From positions 58,517 through 122,516 of the forward strand of contig NZ_JACYVI010000005.1 in assembly GCF_014842265.1 (NCBI RefSeq): 64,000 bases of DNA, written 5' to 3'. This DNA is from Pseudomonas sp. CFBP 13711 (GTDB lineage: Bacteria > Pseudomonadota > Gammaproteobacteria > Pseudomonadales > Pseudomonadaceae). A program made the translations under genes and the position numbers. Below are positions 1 through 8,955 of this stretch, piece by piece (positions within the stretch are counted from its first letter, which is position 1; each line of letters starts with the position of its first letter). The notes below the pieces were generated by a model. That model did no database searches. It had not been told where the DNA came from and saw nothing but the letters and a program-made list of their open reading frames with translations.

Positions 1-1
1 C

Positions 2-1882
2 ATGCTCACCAGCCGCGAACAGCGCAGCGCAGCCCGTCAGTTGACGCTGGCGATGCTTGCCCTGGGCTTGCTTGCATTGGGGCTGGTCTGGCGATTCTTC
101 TCGCCCGAGCAAGTCGGCGTCAGCCAATTGCTGCTGGGCGCCGCCTCGCTGTTGGTGGCCATCCCGGTGGTCAGCGCCGGCTGGCACAGCCTGCGTTATC
201 CCAGCCTGCACGGCATTACCGATCAACTGATTGCCCTGGCCATGCTCGGCGCCTGGGCGACGGGCGATCTGATGACCGCCGCGTTGCTGCCGATCATCAT
301 GATCTTCGGCCACGTGCTGGAGGAGCGCAGCGTGATTGGCTCCCAGGAAGCCATTCAGGCATTGGGCCGTCTGACCCGCAGCCACGCCCGGCTGATCGAC
401 AAGGATGGCGTGATCCGCGAAGTCGACAACGGGACGCTGGTGGCAGGTGATCGCGTCGAAGTGCGCGCTGGCGACCGCGTACCGGCTGACGGCTTGGTGA
501 TCTCGGGGCAGGCCAGCCTCGACACGGCGCCCATTACCGGCGAGTCCGTCCCGCTTGAAGCGCGCGCAGGTATGGAAGTCTTTGGCGGCGCGATCAATCT
601 CGACGGTCTGCTGCGTATCGAAGTGACGCGTATCGGCAACGAGTCGACCCTGGGCAAAGTCATCGCGCTGATGCAAAGCGCCGAACGCTCCAAACCGCCC
701 ATCACCCGACTGCTGGAAAAGTACGCCGGCAGCTACATGGTGCTGGTGCTGCTGATTGCGGCCGTGACCTGGTTCATCACTAATAACGCCCAGGCCATGC
801 TGGCCGTGTTGGTGGCTGCGTGTCCCTGCGCGTTGGTGCTGTCGGCGCCGGCGACCGCCATCGCCGGTATTGCAGTCGCCGCGCGCCACGGCATTCTGAT
901 CCGCAGTTCGGCCTTTCTTGAAGAGCTGGCTGACCTCACTTCGCTGGTTGTCGACAAGACCGGCACACTGACTTATGGGAGTTTGCGCTTGCAGTCGGTT
1001 CAGGCCGAGGAGGGCGCGGGTGACGACGTCATTGCGCTGGCGGCAAGCCTGGGTTCGGCGAGCAGCCACCCGGTCAGTCGCGCGCTGGCGACGTTGGTCG
1101 GCAAGGATCATCTGCTTGCTCTGGACGACATTCGGGAGCGCCAGGGGCTGGGCGTCGTTGCACAGACCGCCCGGGGTGAAGCGGCGTTAGGGCGGCCTGA
1201 GCTGTTCGCGCAGTTGGGCATCGCGACGTCGCCGGTTCCCGACCACGATGGCCCGATTGCCGGGCTCGCGGTAAACGGGCACTTTCTGGCCTGGCTGCTG
1301 CTGGCGGACAGCCTCAAGCCCGAGGCTCGTCAGGCGTTGAGTGAGCTGCGCGAGCTGGGCCTGGGCCGGCAGTTGCTGCTGACCGGTGATCGCCAGAGTG
1401 TCGCCGACAGCCTGGGCCACGAGGTCGGCATCAGTGATATCCACGCCCAGGCGTTGCCCGAGGACAAGCTCAATCGGGTCATGAGCGAAATCAAAAAAGG
1501 CTTTCGCCCGATGGTCGTCGGCGATGGCATCAACGACTCCCTGGCGCTAAAGGCCGGCGTTGTCGGCGTCGCGATGGGGGCGGGCGGGGCGGACATCGCG
1601 TTGGCCTCCGCCGACATCGTCTTGATCGGCAGTGACCTGCGCCGCCTGGGCACCTGTGTGCGGTTGAGCCGCCAGTGCCGCCACACCTTGCAGGTGAACG
1701 TGATCATCGGACTCGGCTGGACGCTGGCCATTGTCGCCATGGCGGCTTTCGGCGTGCTGGGCGCGGCAGGCGCCATGATCGCTGCGGTCTTGCATAACCT
1801 CAGCACGCTGCTGGTACTGGGCAACGCCGGGCGGCTGCTGCGTTTTCACGAGCCCATCGCGAAGTTTCACAATCCCTCCTGA
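2..1882 (+). CDS. P1B-type heavy-metal translocating ATPase (left edge)
   Basis: Membrane pump moving a transition-metal ion at the cost of ATP. In order: N-terminal membrane helices (about residues 12-105), the actuator loop with TGES at 179-182, the metal-binding CPC motif in a membrane helix at 274-276, the phosphorylated DKTGT at 318-322, the P1B-specific HP dipeptide at 356-357, and GDGIND at 507-512. There is no N-terminal CxxC metal-binding domain. In the last helix, where ZntA-type pumps have an Asp, it reads H-N-L-S-T, so the substrate cannot be set by simple analogy; an HmtA-like Zn/Cu role is possible. The ATG lies one base from the window edge and the frame is open to the left, so the true start may be further upstream. 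A hairpin follows directly. Confidence 0.88.
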   Translation: MLTSREQRSAARQLTLAMLALGLLALGLVWRFFSPEQVGVSQLLLGAASLLVAIPVVSAGWHSLRYPSLHGITDQLIALAMLGAWATGDLMTAALLPIIMIFGHVLEERSVIGSQEAIQALGRLTRSHARLIDKDGVIREVDNGTLVAGDRVEVRAGDRVPADGLVISGQASLDTAPITGESVPLEARAGMEVFGGAINLDGLLRIEVTRIGNESTLGKVIALMQSAERSKPPITRLLEKYAGSYMVLVLLIAAVTWFITNNAQAMLAVLVAACPCALVLSAPATAIAGIAVAARHGILIRSSAFLEELADLTSLVVDKTGTLTYGSLRLQSVQAEEGAGDDVIALAASLGSASSHPVSRALATLVGKDHLLALDDIRERQGLGVVAQTARGEAALGRPELFAQLGIATSPVPDHDGPIAGLAVNGHFLAWLLLADSLKPEARQALSELRELGLGRQLLLTGDRQSVADSLGHEVGISDIHAQALPEDKLNRVMSEIKKGFRPMVVGDGINDSLALKAGVVGVAMGAGGADIALASADIVLIGSDLRRLGTCVRLSRQCRHTLQVNVIIGLGWTLAIVAMAAFGVLGAAGAMIAAVLHNLSTLLVLGNAGRLLRFHEPIAKFHNPS

Positions 1883-1891
1883 GCCAGATTC

Positions 1892-1920
1892 CCCGGCGCT
1901 TGTACCGAAAGCGCCGGGTT
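1892..1920 (+). terminator. Hairpin after the metal ATPase
   Basis: A 10-bp perfect stem (1892-1901 with 1909-1918, 7-nt loop) ten bases after the ATPase stop codon. There is only a short T stretch, so it is a likely but weak intrinsic terminator. Confidence 0.6.
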
Positions 1921-2123
1921 AGAGGCTCCCACTAAGTATTAAAATTCGCTTGAGCTTTGAAGAACTCTGTTACAAATTAACTCCAGTCTCGTTTCGGGGT
2001 GCTCCATTTACAGGCGACACACTGGCTCGAATTCTGGGGGCACAGCGTCGTACCCGTTGTAGGTTCGTCGTCGTTCAAACCAGCCAATCGCCTGACGGCT
2101 CCTGATCTGGAGCCGGTTATGGA

Positions 2124-2130
2124 CTACCCT
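2124..2130 (+). promoter_or_regulatory. Probable RpoS-type -10 element of the cfa gene
   Basis: CTACCCT lies 31 bp before the cfa start codon. It fits the stationary-phase sigma-S -10 type (CTAYNCT), and from memory it is the same heptamer reported for cfaB of P. putida. The rest of the 279-bp gap upstream shows no other clear signal. Confidence 0.5.
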
Positions 2131-2161
2131 TTTCCATGTAGCTGGATCAGGGGGATTTCAT

Positions 2162-3346
2162 ATGCTCGCGCAACTTCCACCGGCGTTACAGAACCTTCAT
2201 CTGCCGTTGCGTCTCAAGCTCTGGGACGGCAACGAGCTTGATTTGGGCAGTGATCCCCGCGTCACGATCGTGGTCAAGGACCCGTCCCTCGTTTCCGATT
2301 TCACCCACCCTAGTCTTGGCCTCCTTGGCAGCGCCTTCGTTGAAGGCCGGCTTGAGCTGGAAGGCTCGATCAGCGAAGTGGTCCGGGTGTGCGACGAGCT
2401 GACCAAGGCACTGGTGGATGAGGACGACGACAATCTCCCTGTGCGCACCGAGCACGACAAGGCCACCGATGCTGCGTCGATCTCCTACCACTACGACCTC
2501 TCCAATGACTTCTATCGCCTGTGGCTGGACCGGGAGATGGTCTACTCCTGCGCGTATTTCAAGACCGGCAACGAGACGCTCGATCAGGCCCAACAGGACA
2601 AGTTTCACCACCTGTGCCGCAAGCTGCGCCTTAAACCCGGGGAATACCTGCTCGATGTCGGCTGTGGCTGGGGAGGGCTTTCCCGCTTTGCCGCGAGTGA
2701 ATACGGCGTCAAGGTGTTCGGCATCACGTTGAGCCGCGAGCAATTGGCGCTGGCCCGGGAGCGGGTGCGCGCAGACGGTCTGCAGGATCGTGTCGAATTG
2801 CAGCTGCTCGATTACCGGGATCTGCCCAAGGACGGCCGCTTCGACAAGGTCGTCAGCGTCGGCATGTTCGAGCATGTCGGCCACGCCAATCTCGAGCTTT
2901 ACGCAAAATGCCTGTTCGACGCAGTGAAGGAGGGCGGTCTGGTGATGAACCACGGCATTACCGCCAAGCACACCGACGGGCGTCCTGTCGGGCGCGGCGC
3001 GGGTGACTTTATTGATCGCTATGTGTTTCCCAATGGTGAACTGCCGCACCTGTCGATGATCACCGGGTTCATCAGCGAGGCGGGTCTGGAAGTGGTCGAT
3101 GTGGAAAGTCTGCGCCTGCACTACGCCAAGACGCTCGAACACTGGAGCGCCCGTCTGGAAGAGAAACTCGACGTCGCCGCGGCTATGGTGCCGGAGCAGG
3201 CGCTAAGGATCTTTCGGTTGTATCTGGCCGGCTGTGCCTATGCGTTTTCCAAGGGCTGGATCAACCTGCACCAGATATTGGCGGTGAAGCCGTATGCAGA
3301 CGGCAGCCATCATTTGCCGCTGACGCGGGATGATTTGTACCGGTGA
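2162..3346 (+). CDS. cfa: Cyclopropane-fatty-acyl-phospholipid synthase
   Basis: Transfers a methylene group from S-adenosylmethionine to cis double bonds of membrane phospholipid acyl chains, usually on entry to stationary phase or under stress. The 394 residues hold an N-terminal lipid-interaction region, then the SAM-binding motif VGCGWGG at 166-172 and the family signature YSCAYF at 128-133, with G-x-FEH-x-G further on. The start has a strong GGGGGA ribosome site. The gene converges on cardiolipin synthase, a second membrane-lipid remodelling enzyme; the same neighbourhood is known in P. putida. A sigma-S-like -10 lies upstream. Confidence 0.95.
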   Translation: MLAQLPPALQNLHLPLRLKLWDGNELDLGSDPRVTIVVKDPSLVSDFTHPSLGLLGSAFVEGRLELEGSISEVVRVCDELTKALVDEDDDNLPVRTEHDKATDAASISYHYDLSNDFYRLWLDREMVYSCAYFKTGNETLDQAQQDKFHHLCRKLRLKPGEYLLDVGCGWGGLSRFAASEYGVKVFGITLSREQLALARERVRADGLQDRVELQLLDYRDLPKDGRFDKVVSVGMFEHVGHANLELYAKCLFDAVKEGGLVMNHGITAKHTDGRPVGRGAGDFIDRYVFPNGELPHLSMITGFISEAGLEVVDVESLRLHYAKTLEHWSARLEEKLDVAAAMVPEQALRIFRLYLAGCAYAFSKGWINLHQILAVKPYADGSHHLPLTRDDLYR

Positions 3347-3355
3347 GTGCCCCAA

Positions 3356-3385
3356 GCCTGTGGGAGTCAGCTGACTTCCACAGGC
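3356..3385. terminator. 30-bp near-perfect palindrome between convergent genes
   Basis: GCCTGTGG (3356-3363) pairs with CCACAGGC (3378-3385), and the interior AGTCAGCTGACT is itself self-complementary, so the whole 30 bp folds into one hairpin with a single G-U pair. It fills the 51-bp gap between the 3' ends of cfa and cls and probably stops both. It lacks a T-run and resembles a shrunken family A repeat. Confidence 0.6.
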
Positions 3386-3397
3386 CTTCAATACCAC

Positions 3398-4837
3398 TCA
3401 CAGAATCGGCGAAATCAGCCTAGCAACCCGCATCCCCAGCTGCTGCAAGTGATGTGTCTCTTTGCTCTCTTCGCTGGAGATCTCGTGGGAGAGGGCGAAG
3501 TCGTCGATCAGCATGTTTTCCACCTCCCGAGCGAAGTCTTCATCCACGGTCAGCAGCATGAGTTCGAAGTTGAGCCGGAACGAACGATTGTCCAGGTTGG
3601 CGCTGCCGATCGCCGAGATCGCGTTGTCCACCAGCACCACCTTCTGGTGCAGAAATCCGGGCTTGTAGCGAAAGATGCGAACGCCTGCGCGCACGGCTTC
3701 AAAGGCAAACAAACTGGAGGCGGCGTACACCGTGTAGTGGTCAGGACGGGACGGCAGCAGCAAGCGAACATCCACGCCGCGTAGCACCGCCAATCGCAGC
3801 GCTGCGGAGACAGGCTCATCGGGAATGAAATACGGGGTTGTGATCCAGACCCGTTCGGTCGCCGCGTGAATGGCTTCGACGAAGAACAACGAGCAGGTTT
3901 CCTGCGCATCAGCAGGGCCGCTGGCGAGTAATTGGCACAGCACGCCGTCTTCGGGGTAACTGTCCGGCAGGATCAGCGGCGGTATCTCCCGGGTCGCCCA
4001 GAACCAGTCCTCGGCGAACGATTCCTGCAGACACGCCACGACAGGTCCGACGACGCTCACATGGGTATCGCGCCATGGCGCCAGCGGCGGCTTGAGGCCG
4101 AGGTACTCATCGCCCACGTTGTGGCCGCCAACGAAGCCTTTGATGCCATCCACCACGACGATCTTGCGGTGGTTACGGAAGTTGATCTGGAAGCGTGTCA
4201 GCCAGCCGCCACGTGTGGCAAAGGCCTTGATCTGCACGCCGCCATCGCGGAGCTTCTCGATATAACGCGCCGGCAGCGCATGGCTGCCAATGCGGTCGTA
4301 AAGCACATGAATCGCCACGCCTTCAGCGGCCTTCTCCAGCAACAACCCTTGCAGGCGTCGACCGAGATCATCGTCGTGAATGATGAAAAACTGTACGAAC
4401 ACCACTTGCCGGGCGCTTTTGATGGCCTTGAATATCGCGTCGAATGTTTCATCGCCGTTGATCAACAGCTTCACTTCGTTGTTCGCCAGGCACGGCATGC
4501 GTCCCAGCTTCGGCATCGCGCGCAGGGAGCGATAAGCGTCCGAGCGCCGCGCCGCTACCGCCTCTTCAATCCATGGCTTCCAGTTGAAGTCGGCGATCGC
4601 CACGCGCATTTCGGTGTTCGCCTGACGCCGCGCCTTGATGTAGGCATCAAACGTACTCCTGCCGAAAACCAGATACGGAATCAGTGCGACATAAGGGATG
4701 AAGATGAGAGGCATCGCCCAAGCGATTGAGCCCTGAGCTGTACGCACCGTGAGTAAGGCGTGGATAGCTGCGACAATGCCCAGCAGGTGAGTGAAACCGA
4801 GCAAATAGCCAAAGAAATACGGGCTGTGGTAATCCAT
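3398..4837 (-). CDS. cls: Cardiolipin synthase (phospholipase D family)
   Basis: Condenses two phosphatidylglycerols to cardiolipin and glycerol in the inner membrane. Two N-terminal membrane helices (about residues 8-60) are followed by two HKD motifs, H-R-K-x4-D near 223-231 and H-Q-K-x4-D near 397-404, the latter followed by the GSANLDNRS signature. Its 479 residues are typical for ClsA. I chose the ATG at 4837 over the in-frame TTG two codons upstream because AAGG lies about 7 nt before it. It converges on cfa. Confidence 0.93.
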   Translation of the reverse strand: MDYHSPYFFGYLLGFTHLLGIVAAIHALLTVRTAQGSIAWAMPLIFIPYVALIPYLVFGRSTFDAYIKARRQANTEMRVAIADFNWKPWIEEAVAARRSDAYRSLRAMPKLGRMPCLANNEVKLLINGDETFDAIFKAIKSARQVVFVQFFIIHDDDLGRRLQGLLLEKAAEGVAIHVLYDRIGSHALPARYIEKLRDGGVQIKAFATRGGWLTRFQINFRNHRKIVVVDGIKGFVGGHNVGDEYLGLKPPLAPWRDTHVSVVGPVVACLQESFAEDWFWATREIPPLILPDSYPEDGVLCQLLASGPADAQETCSLFFVEAIHAATERVWITTPYFIPDEPVSAALRLAVLRGVDVRLLLPSRPDHYTVYAASSLFAFEAVRAGVRIFRYKPGFLHQKVVLVDNAISAIGSANLDNRSFRLNFELMLLTVDEDFAREVENMLIDDFALSHEISSEESKETHHLQQLGMRVARLISPIL

Positions 4838-5013
4838 GCGCAACCTTGTGCCATAAGCTTATTGGTGTCTAACAGACCACAAGGCGCCGGGATTGTCGCT
4901 ATTTTATTGAGGCTGCAACTGGCTGCCCGATCCACCGTCTAAACGTCATCGTTCAGTGGCCTGCGTGCAGGCCGCACCAAGATGCCCAAGAGTCATTAAA
5001 GGAAACCCGATTC

Positions 5014-5535
5014 ATGAAAAAGCGCGTACTGGCGTTGATGGTTTGTATGACTGCGCCCTTCGCCCAGGCGCAGGTTCTGCAGCCCGGACTGTGGGAACTG
5101 AGCTCCAGCAACATGCAGGTAGATGGCCAACAGATGCCGGACCTGCAAGTGATGCTGTCGCAATTGCAAATGATGGCGCCGCAGCAGCGCGCAGCCATGG
5201 AACAAATGCTGGAAAAACAAGGCGTTACTCTGGGCGGGAAGGGCGTTCGTATTTGCCTGACCCAAGAGCAGGTCAAGAATGAGCAGATTCCGCTGACAGA
5301 TCCGAAGTCTGGCTGCACCCAGCAGATAACCGAACGCACCGGCGCCACCTGGAAATTTAAATTCAGTTGCCCTCGCGCTCAAGGCACTGGGACTGCACAG
5401 TTCCTCAGTGACCGCGAGTTCAACACCCACGTCATTGGCTCGTTCAACGCCACAGGCCAGCAGCAGAACGGCAGCATGGACACGCGCGCTGTATGGCTCG
5501 GTCAGCAATGCGGCACTGTAAAACCAAGGACCTGA
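5014..5535 (+). CDS. Periplasmic DUF3617 protein
   Basis: Small exported protein of unknown function, 173 aa. Residues 1-19 (MKKR, hydrophobic core, AQA) form a Sec signal peptide. The mature part starts LQPGLWELSS, the usual opening of DUF3617 proteins (PGLWE), and carries three cysteines that could form disulfides. A Q/M-rich stretch lies at about residues 45-75. AAAGGAA lies 9 nt before the ATG. The gene is followed by a strong terminator, so it is monocistronic. Confidence 0.8.
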   Translation: MKKRVLALMVCMTAPFAQAQVLQPGLWELSSSNMQVDGQQMPDLQVMLSQLQMMAPQQRAAMEQMLEKQGVTLGGKGVRICLTQEQVKNEQIPLTDPKSGCTQQITERTGATWKFKFSCPRAQGTGTAQFLSDREFNTHVIGSFNATGQQQNGSMDTRAVWLGQQCGTVKPRT

Positions 5536-5553
5536 TTCTCTCTGCTTACTAAG

Positions 5554-5578
5554 CGCCCTGACTTTTCAGGGCGTTTTT
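5554..5578 (+). terminator. Intrinsic terminator after the DUF3617 gene
   Basis: An 8-bp stem, CGCCCTGA with TCAGGGCG, a CTTT loop and then a run of five T. Confidence 0.85.
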
Positions 5579-5717
5579 GTCTGTACTGACAGAGGGTCGT
5601 GTTCCACGTGGAACATCTTGTTGTTTCACATGAGCTTTTTCGCCTTAGGTGTTGAGAAGCCTCACTAAAATCCCGCCGATCTTATAAAAAGCTTCATCTT
5701 CGCCCGATATTCCGGCT

Positions 5718-5730
5718 GTTATATTGTAAC
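5718..5730 (+). promoter_or_regulatory. Zur-like box before the amidase gene
   Basis: GTTATATTGTAAC differs at one position from the gammaproteobacterial Zur core GTTATANTATAAC. TATATT inside it can serve as a -10, putting the transcript start near 5733, so zinc-loaded Zur would block RNA polymerase. It also argues against translation from the ATG at 5732. Confidence 0.55.
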
Positions 5731-5779
5731 CATGTCCTCCATCTCTGAGCCGGGATGCTCTTCGCCTTCGGAACGTGCC

Positions 5780-7018
5780 ATGCACCGACGTCAAATGCTG
5801 CTTAACATGCTTTTGGCCAGCGCCGCCTTTGCGCTGCCATTCTCAGTCAATGCGACGCAGATCCGAAACGCCCGCCTGTGGCGTACTGACAGCAAGCTGC
5901 GGCTCGTGTTTGATCTCAGTGGCCCGGTTCAATACAAGACCTTCACGCTCAGCGCGCCTGAACGGATCATCATCGATTTCAGCGGCGCGCGGCTTGAAGG
6001 CAACTTCAGTCAGCTGGCGCTCGAAAACACGCCGATCAAATCCATCCGCTCCGGCCACTTCGGTCAGAGTGATACGCGCATCGTCCTTGACCTCGCATCG
6101 CCCGTGCAGCTCAACAGTTTCCTGCTGGGTCCCGAAGGTGCCCAAGGCAACCGGCTAGTGCTGGATCTGGGCCATGACGTGCTTTCTCGTCCTCCGGTGC
6201 AGTTGGCCGCCGCTGCGCCATTGGCGAAAGAGCCACCCGTGCAGACAGCAGGGAGAGATCGATCCAAGCGCGACATCATGGTGGTCGTCGACGCCGGGCA
6301 CGGTGGCAAGGACCCGGGCGCCGTTGGCTCGAAGGGTGAGCGCGAGAAAGACGTCGTGCTGTCCATCGCGCAGTTGCTCGCCAAACGCTTGAAGCGAGAA
6401 AAGGGCTTTGATGTGCGCCTGGTCCGCAATGACGACTTCTTCGTTCCGCTGCGCAAGCGCGTCGACGTCGCACGCAAATACAACGCTGACATGTTCATCT
6501 CGGTCCACGCCGACGCAGCCCCTCGGTTGACGGCTTCCGGCGCGTCGGTGTTTGCCTTGTCGGAGAACGGCGCGACATCTGCCACGGCGCGCTTCATGGC
6601 CCAGCGTGAAAACGGCGCCGACCTGATCGGCGCGACCAGCCTGTTGAACCTGAAAGACAAGGACCCGATGCTGGCCGGCGTGATTCTCGACATGTCGATG
6701 AACGCCACGATCGCCGCGAGTCTGGATTTGGGTCACACCGTACTGGGTAGCCTGGAAGGGATCACGACGCTGCACCAGAAGCGCGTGGAACAGGCCGGGT
6801 TTGCGGTACTGAAATCACCCGATGTGCCGTCGATTCTGGTCGAGACCGGCTTTATCTCCAACAGCCGCGACAGTCAGCGCCTTGTCACTGCGCGCCATCA
6901 GCAGGCCGTGGCCGATGGTTTGTTTGACGGCATGAAGCGCTACTTCGAGCGCAATCCGCCGGCAGGCTCGTACGTGGCCTGGCGGCAAGAGCAAAAGGCG
7001 AATGAGGCGGTCGTCTGA
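5780..7018 (+). CDS. N-acetylmuramoyl-L-alanine amidase (AmiC/AmiA type)
   Basis: Periplasmic zinc enzyme cutting the amide bond between muramic acid and the peptide in septal peptidoglycan. The start at 5780 gives 412 aa beginning MHRRQMLLN, a signal peptide with a twin arginine that may use the Tat route, as E. coli AmiC does. Then come an AMIN domain (about residues 25-130) and an Amidase_3 domain with DAGHGG, a following Glu in EREKD, SVHAD and the catalytic Glu in VETGF. An in-frame ATG at 5732 abuts the Zur-like box and lacks a ribosome site, so I reject it. In P. aeruginosa a similar amidase belongs to the zinc-starvation cluster, which fits the CobW genes here. Confidence 0.9.
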   Translation: MHRRQMLLNMLLASAAFALPFSVNATQIRNARLWRTDSKLRLVFDLSGPVQYKTFTLSAPERIIIDFSGARLEGNFSQLALENTPIKSIRSGHFGQSDTRIVLDLASPVQLNSFLLGPEGAQGNRLVLDLGHDVLSRPPVQLAAAAPLAKEPPVQTAGRDRSKRDIMVVVDAGHGGKDPGAVGSKGEREKDVVLSIAQLLAKRLKREKGFDVRLVRNDDFFVPLRKRVDVARKYNADMFISVHADAAPRLTASGASVFALSENGATSATARFMAQRENGADLIGATSLLNLKDKDPMLAGVILDMSMNATIAASLDLGHTVLGSLEGITTLHQKRVEQAGFAVLKSPDVPSILVETGFISNSRDSQRLVTARHQQAVADGLFDGMKRYFERNPPAGSYVAWRQEQKANEAVV

Positions 7019-7101
7019 CGGACTCAGTCGTAACGCAGGATGTGCAAGTTCGCTCTCATCAAGCGTGACACCACTGCAGATGCACCTGCCTAAACGCCCA
7101 T

Positions 7102-7192
7102 TGTGGGAGCGAGCTTGCTCGAGAACAGGTCGACATCCGCTGCATATATAGCGCCTGGAACACCGTCTTCGTGAGCAAGCTCACTTCCACAT
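7102..7192. repeat. Intergenic repeat, family A copy 1
   Basis: Inverted ends TGTGGGAGCGAGCTTGCTCG and GTGAGCAAGCTCACTTCCACA flank about 45 bp of unrelated sequence, the layout of Pseudomonas REP doublets. It occupies most of the 246-bp gap after the amidase gene. No gene is visible in the gap. Confidence 0.8.
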
Positions 7193-7264
7193 GGACAGTG
7201 TTTGCCAGGGAGCCAGCACGGCGTATGGACGACGAAATCTTCCCTGATGCCTGCAGGGGTCAGC

Positions 7265-7654
7265 TTACCGACAACCCATCACCCGGTCGCAGGTGATCTT
7301 GGAACGGCTTCCATTTGAGCTCGACACCCGACTGATCGTCGTCCAGCCCACTTTCTGGATGTAACCCACCCACGTCTCGCCGTCCGATGCGAGCCCGGTA
7401 AAAAACGTCAGCGAACCGTATCGGCTGTTGGTCTGCGCCCAGCGGCGATTGCCCACGCTTTCAACGCCGCGCACAAACATCGTGTTCCCTGCGACCGCCA
7501 CGCTGTACGTGTTGTGGCCGGCATCGATGCAGGCCAACAGCGTCGCGCTGCGTGTGCATAGCGCCTTGTCCAGCCTGGGCGAGGGCGGCATGGCGATCGC
7601 CTGCGTGCTCAACGCCAGTAAGCACCCTGACAAAAGCCAAAACAACCGAGTCAT
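7265..7654 (-). CDS. Small secreted protein, possibly zinc-regulated
   Basis: 129 aa, unrecognised family. Residues 1-21 form a signal peptide ending AIA. The mature part holds four cysteines (two close together early, two in the last nine residues) and one histidine, suggesting two disulfides or a metal site. GAGG lies before the ATG. It is transcribed away from the COG0523 gene at 7741, and the palindromic Zur box between them could repress both, so a role in zinc shortage is inferred from context only. Confidence 0.6.
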   Translation of the reverse strand: MTRLFWLLSGCLLALSTQAIAMPPSPRLDKALCTRSATLLACIDAGHNTYSVAVAGNTMFVRGVESVGNRRWAQTNSRYGSLTFFTGLASDGETWVGYIQKVGWTTISRVSSSNGSRSKITCDRVMGCR

Positions 7655-7689
7655 GAAGCGGCCTCAAAAAAGATTAGCGTGTGCGTATC

Positions 7690-7702
7690 GTTATACTATA
7701 AC
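7690..7702. promoter_or_regulatory. Perfect palindromic Zur box in a divergent promoter
   Basis: GTTATACTATAAC matches the Zur core exactly and is symmetric. It lies 35 bp from the start of the secreted-protein gene and 38 bp before the COG0523 gene, so one dimer pair could control both directions. Confidence 0.8.
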
Positions 7703-7740
7703 GTAAAAAGCGATATCATCCGTACTCTGGTGAAACCTTC

Positions 7741-8943
7741 ATGAACCGCCTTCCCGTTACCGTTCTCTCCGGCTTCCTTGGCGCTGGTAAAAGCACGCTG
7801 CTGAACCACATCCTGCGCAATCGCGACAATCTGCGCGTCGCCGTGATCGTCAACGACATGAGCGAGATCAACATCGACGGCAGCGAAGTTCAGCGGGACG
7901 TCAGCCTCAATCGGGCGGAAGAAAAACTGGTGGAGATGAGCAACGGCTGCATTTGCTGCACCCTGCGCGAAGACTTGCTGGAAGAGGTCAGCCGGCTGGC
8001 CCATGAAGGCCGGTTCGACTACCTGCTGATCGAATCCACGGGCATTTCCGAGCCGCTTCCCGTAGCGGAGACCTTTACCTTTCGCGATGAGCTGGGCCGG
8101 AGCCTGGCCGATGTCGCCCGCCTCGATACCATGGTGACGGTTGTCGATGGCCTTAATTTTCTGCAGGACTTCAACGCTGCAGAGAGTCTGGCCTCGCGCG
8201 GAGAGACCCTGGGCGAGGAGGACGAGCGCGCGATCACTGATCTGCTGATTGAGCAGGTCGAGTTCGCCGACGTGATCCTGATCAGCAAGATCGACCTGAT
8301 CAGCTCAACCGACCGGCGAGAGCTGATGGCAATTTTGCGGCGGCTCAACAGCCAGGCAGAGATTCTGCCGATGGTCATGGGCGCCGTGCCCCTCAGCAAG
8401 ATTCTGGACGCGAACCGTTTCGACTTCGAACGTGCGGCTCAGGCACCGGGCTGGCTCAAGGAGTTGCGCGGCGAGCACATGCCAGAGACCGAAGAATATG
8501 GCATCGCGTCCACGGCTTATCGGGCGCGTCGGCCGTTTCATCCACAGCGATTTTTCGACTTCCTGAATGCGCCGTGGGAAAACGGCCGACTGCTGCGCTC
8601 GAAGGGCTTTTTCTGGCTCGCCAGCAAGCACGAGGACGCCGGCAGTTGGTCCCAGGCCGGCGGCTTGATGCGTCACGGTTTCGCCGGTCGTTGGTGGCGC
8701 TTCGTGCCCAAAGCGCAGTGGCCGCAGGACGACGAAAGCACGCAGGTGATCATGCGCAGCTGGGAAGCCGAGACCGGCGACTGCCGTCAGGAACTGGTGT
8801 TCATCGGTCAGAACATCGACTTTGCCCGGCTGGCGGCAGAGCTTGATCAATGCCTGCTGACTGACGCCGAGATGGCGGGCGGCGTTGCGGACTGGCGCTC
8901 GATGCCTGATCCGTTTGGCGACTGGTATGGCGACGCGGCGTAG
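7741..8943 (+). CDS. COG0523 (CobW/ZigA-type) GTP-dependent zinc metallochaperone
   Basis: GTPase thought to hand zinc to essential enzymes when the metal is scarce. Visible in 400 aa: Walker [10 protein letters not shown] at 11-19, the metal-binding C-I-C-C motif, [10 protein letters not shown] (switch/Walker B region), a SKID guanine-specificity motif and a C-terminal CobW_C domain ending DWYGDAA. Length and sequence fit the ZigA/YciC subgroup. A perfect Zur box upstream makes zinc-starvation induction very likely. Confidence 0.9.
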   Translation: MNRLPVTVLSGFLGAGKSTLLNHILRNRDNLRVAVIVNDMSEINIDGSEVQRDVSLNRAEEKLVEMSNGCICCTLREDLLEEVSRLAHEGRFDYLLIESTGISEPLPVAETFTFRDELGRSLADVARLDTMVTVVDGLNFLQDFNAAESLASRGETLGEEDERAITDLLIEQVEFADVILISKIDLISSTDRRELMAILRRLNSQAEILPMVMGAVPLSKILDANRFDFERAAQAPGWLKELRGEHMPETEEYGIASTAYRARRPFHPQRFFDFLNAPWENGRLLRSKGFFWLASKHEDAGSWSQAGGLMRHGFAGRWWRFVPKAQWPQDDESTQVIMRSWEAETGDCRQELVFIGQNIDFARLAAELDQCLLTDAEMAGGVADWRSMPDPFGDWYGDAA

Positions 8944-8955
8944 CACCCGTCTGAC

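Noticed and set aside
7019..7264. Small RNA gene in the gap after the amidase
   Set aside because: The only structure is the family A repeat; no promoter plus terminator pair is visible.
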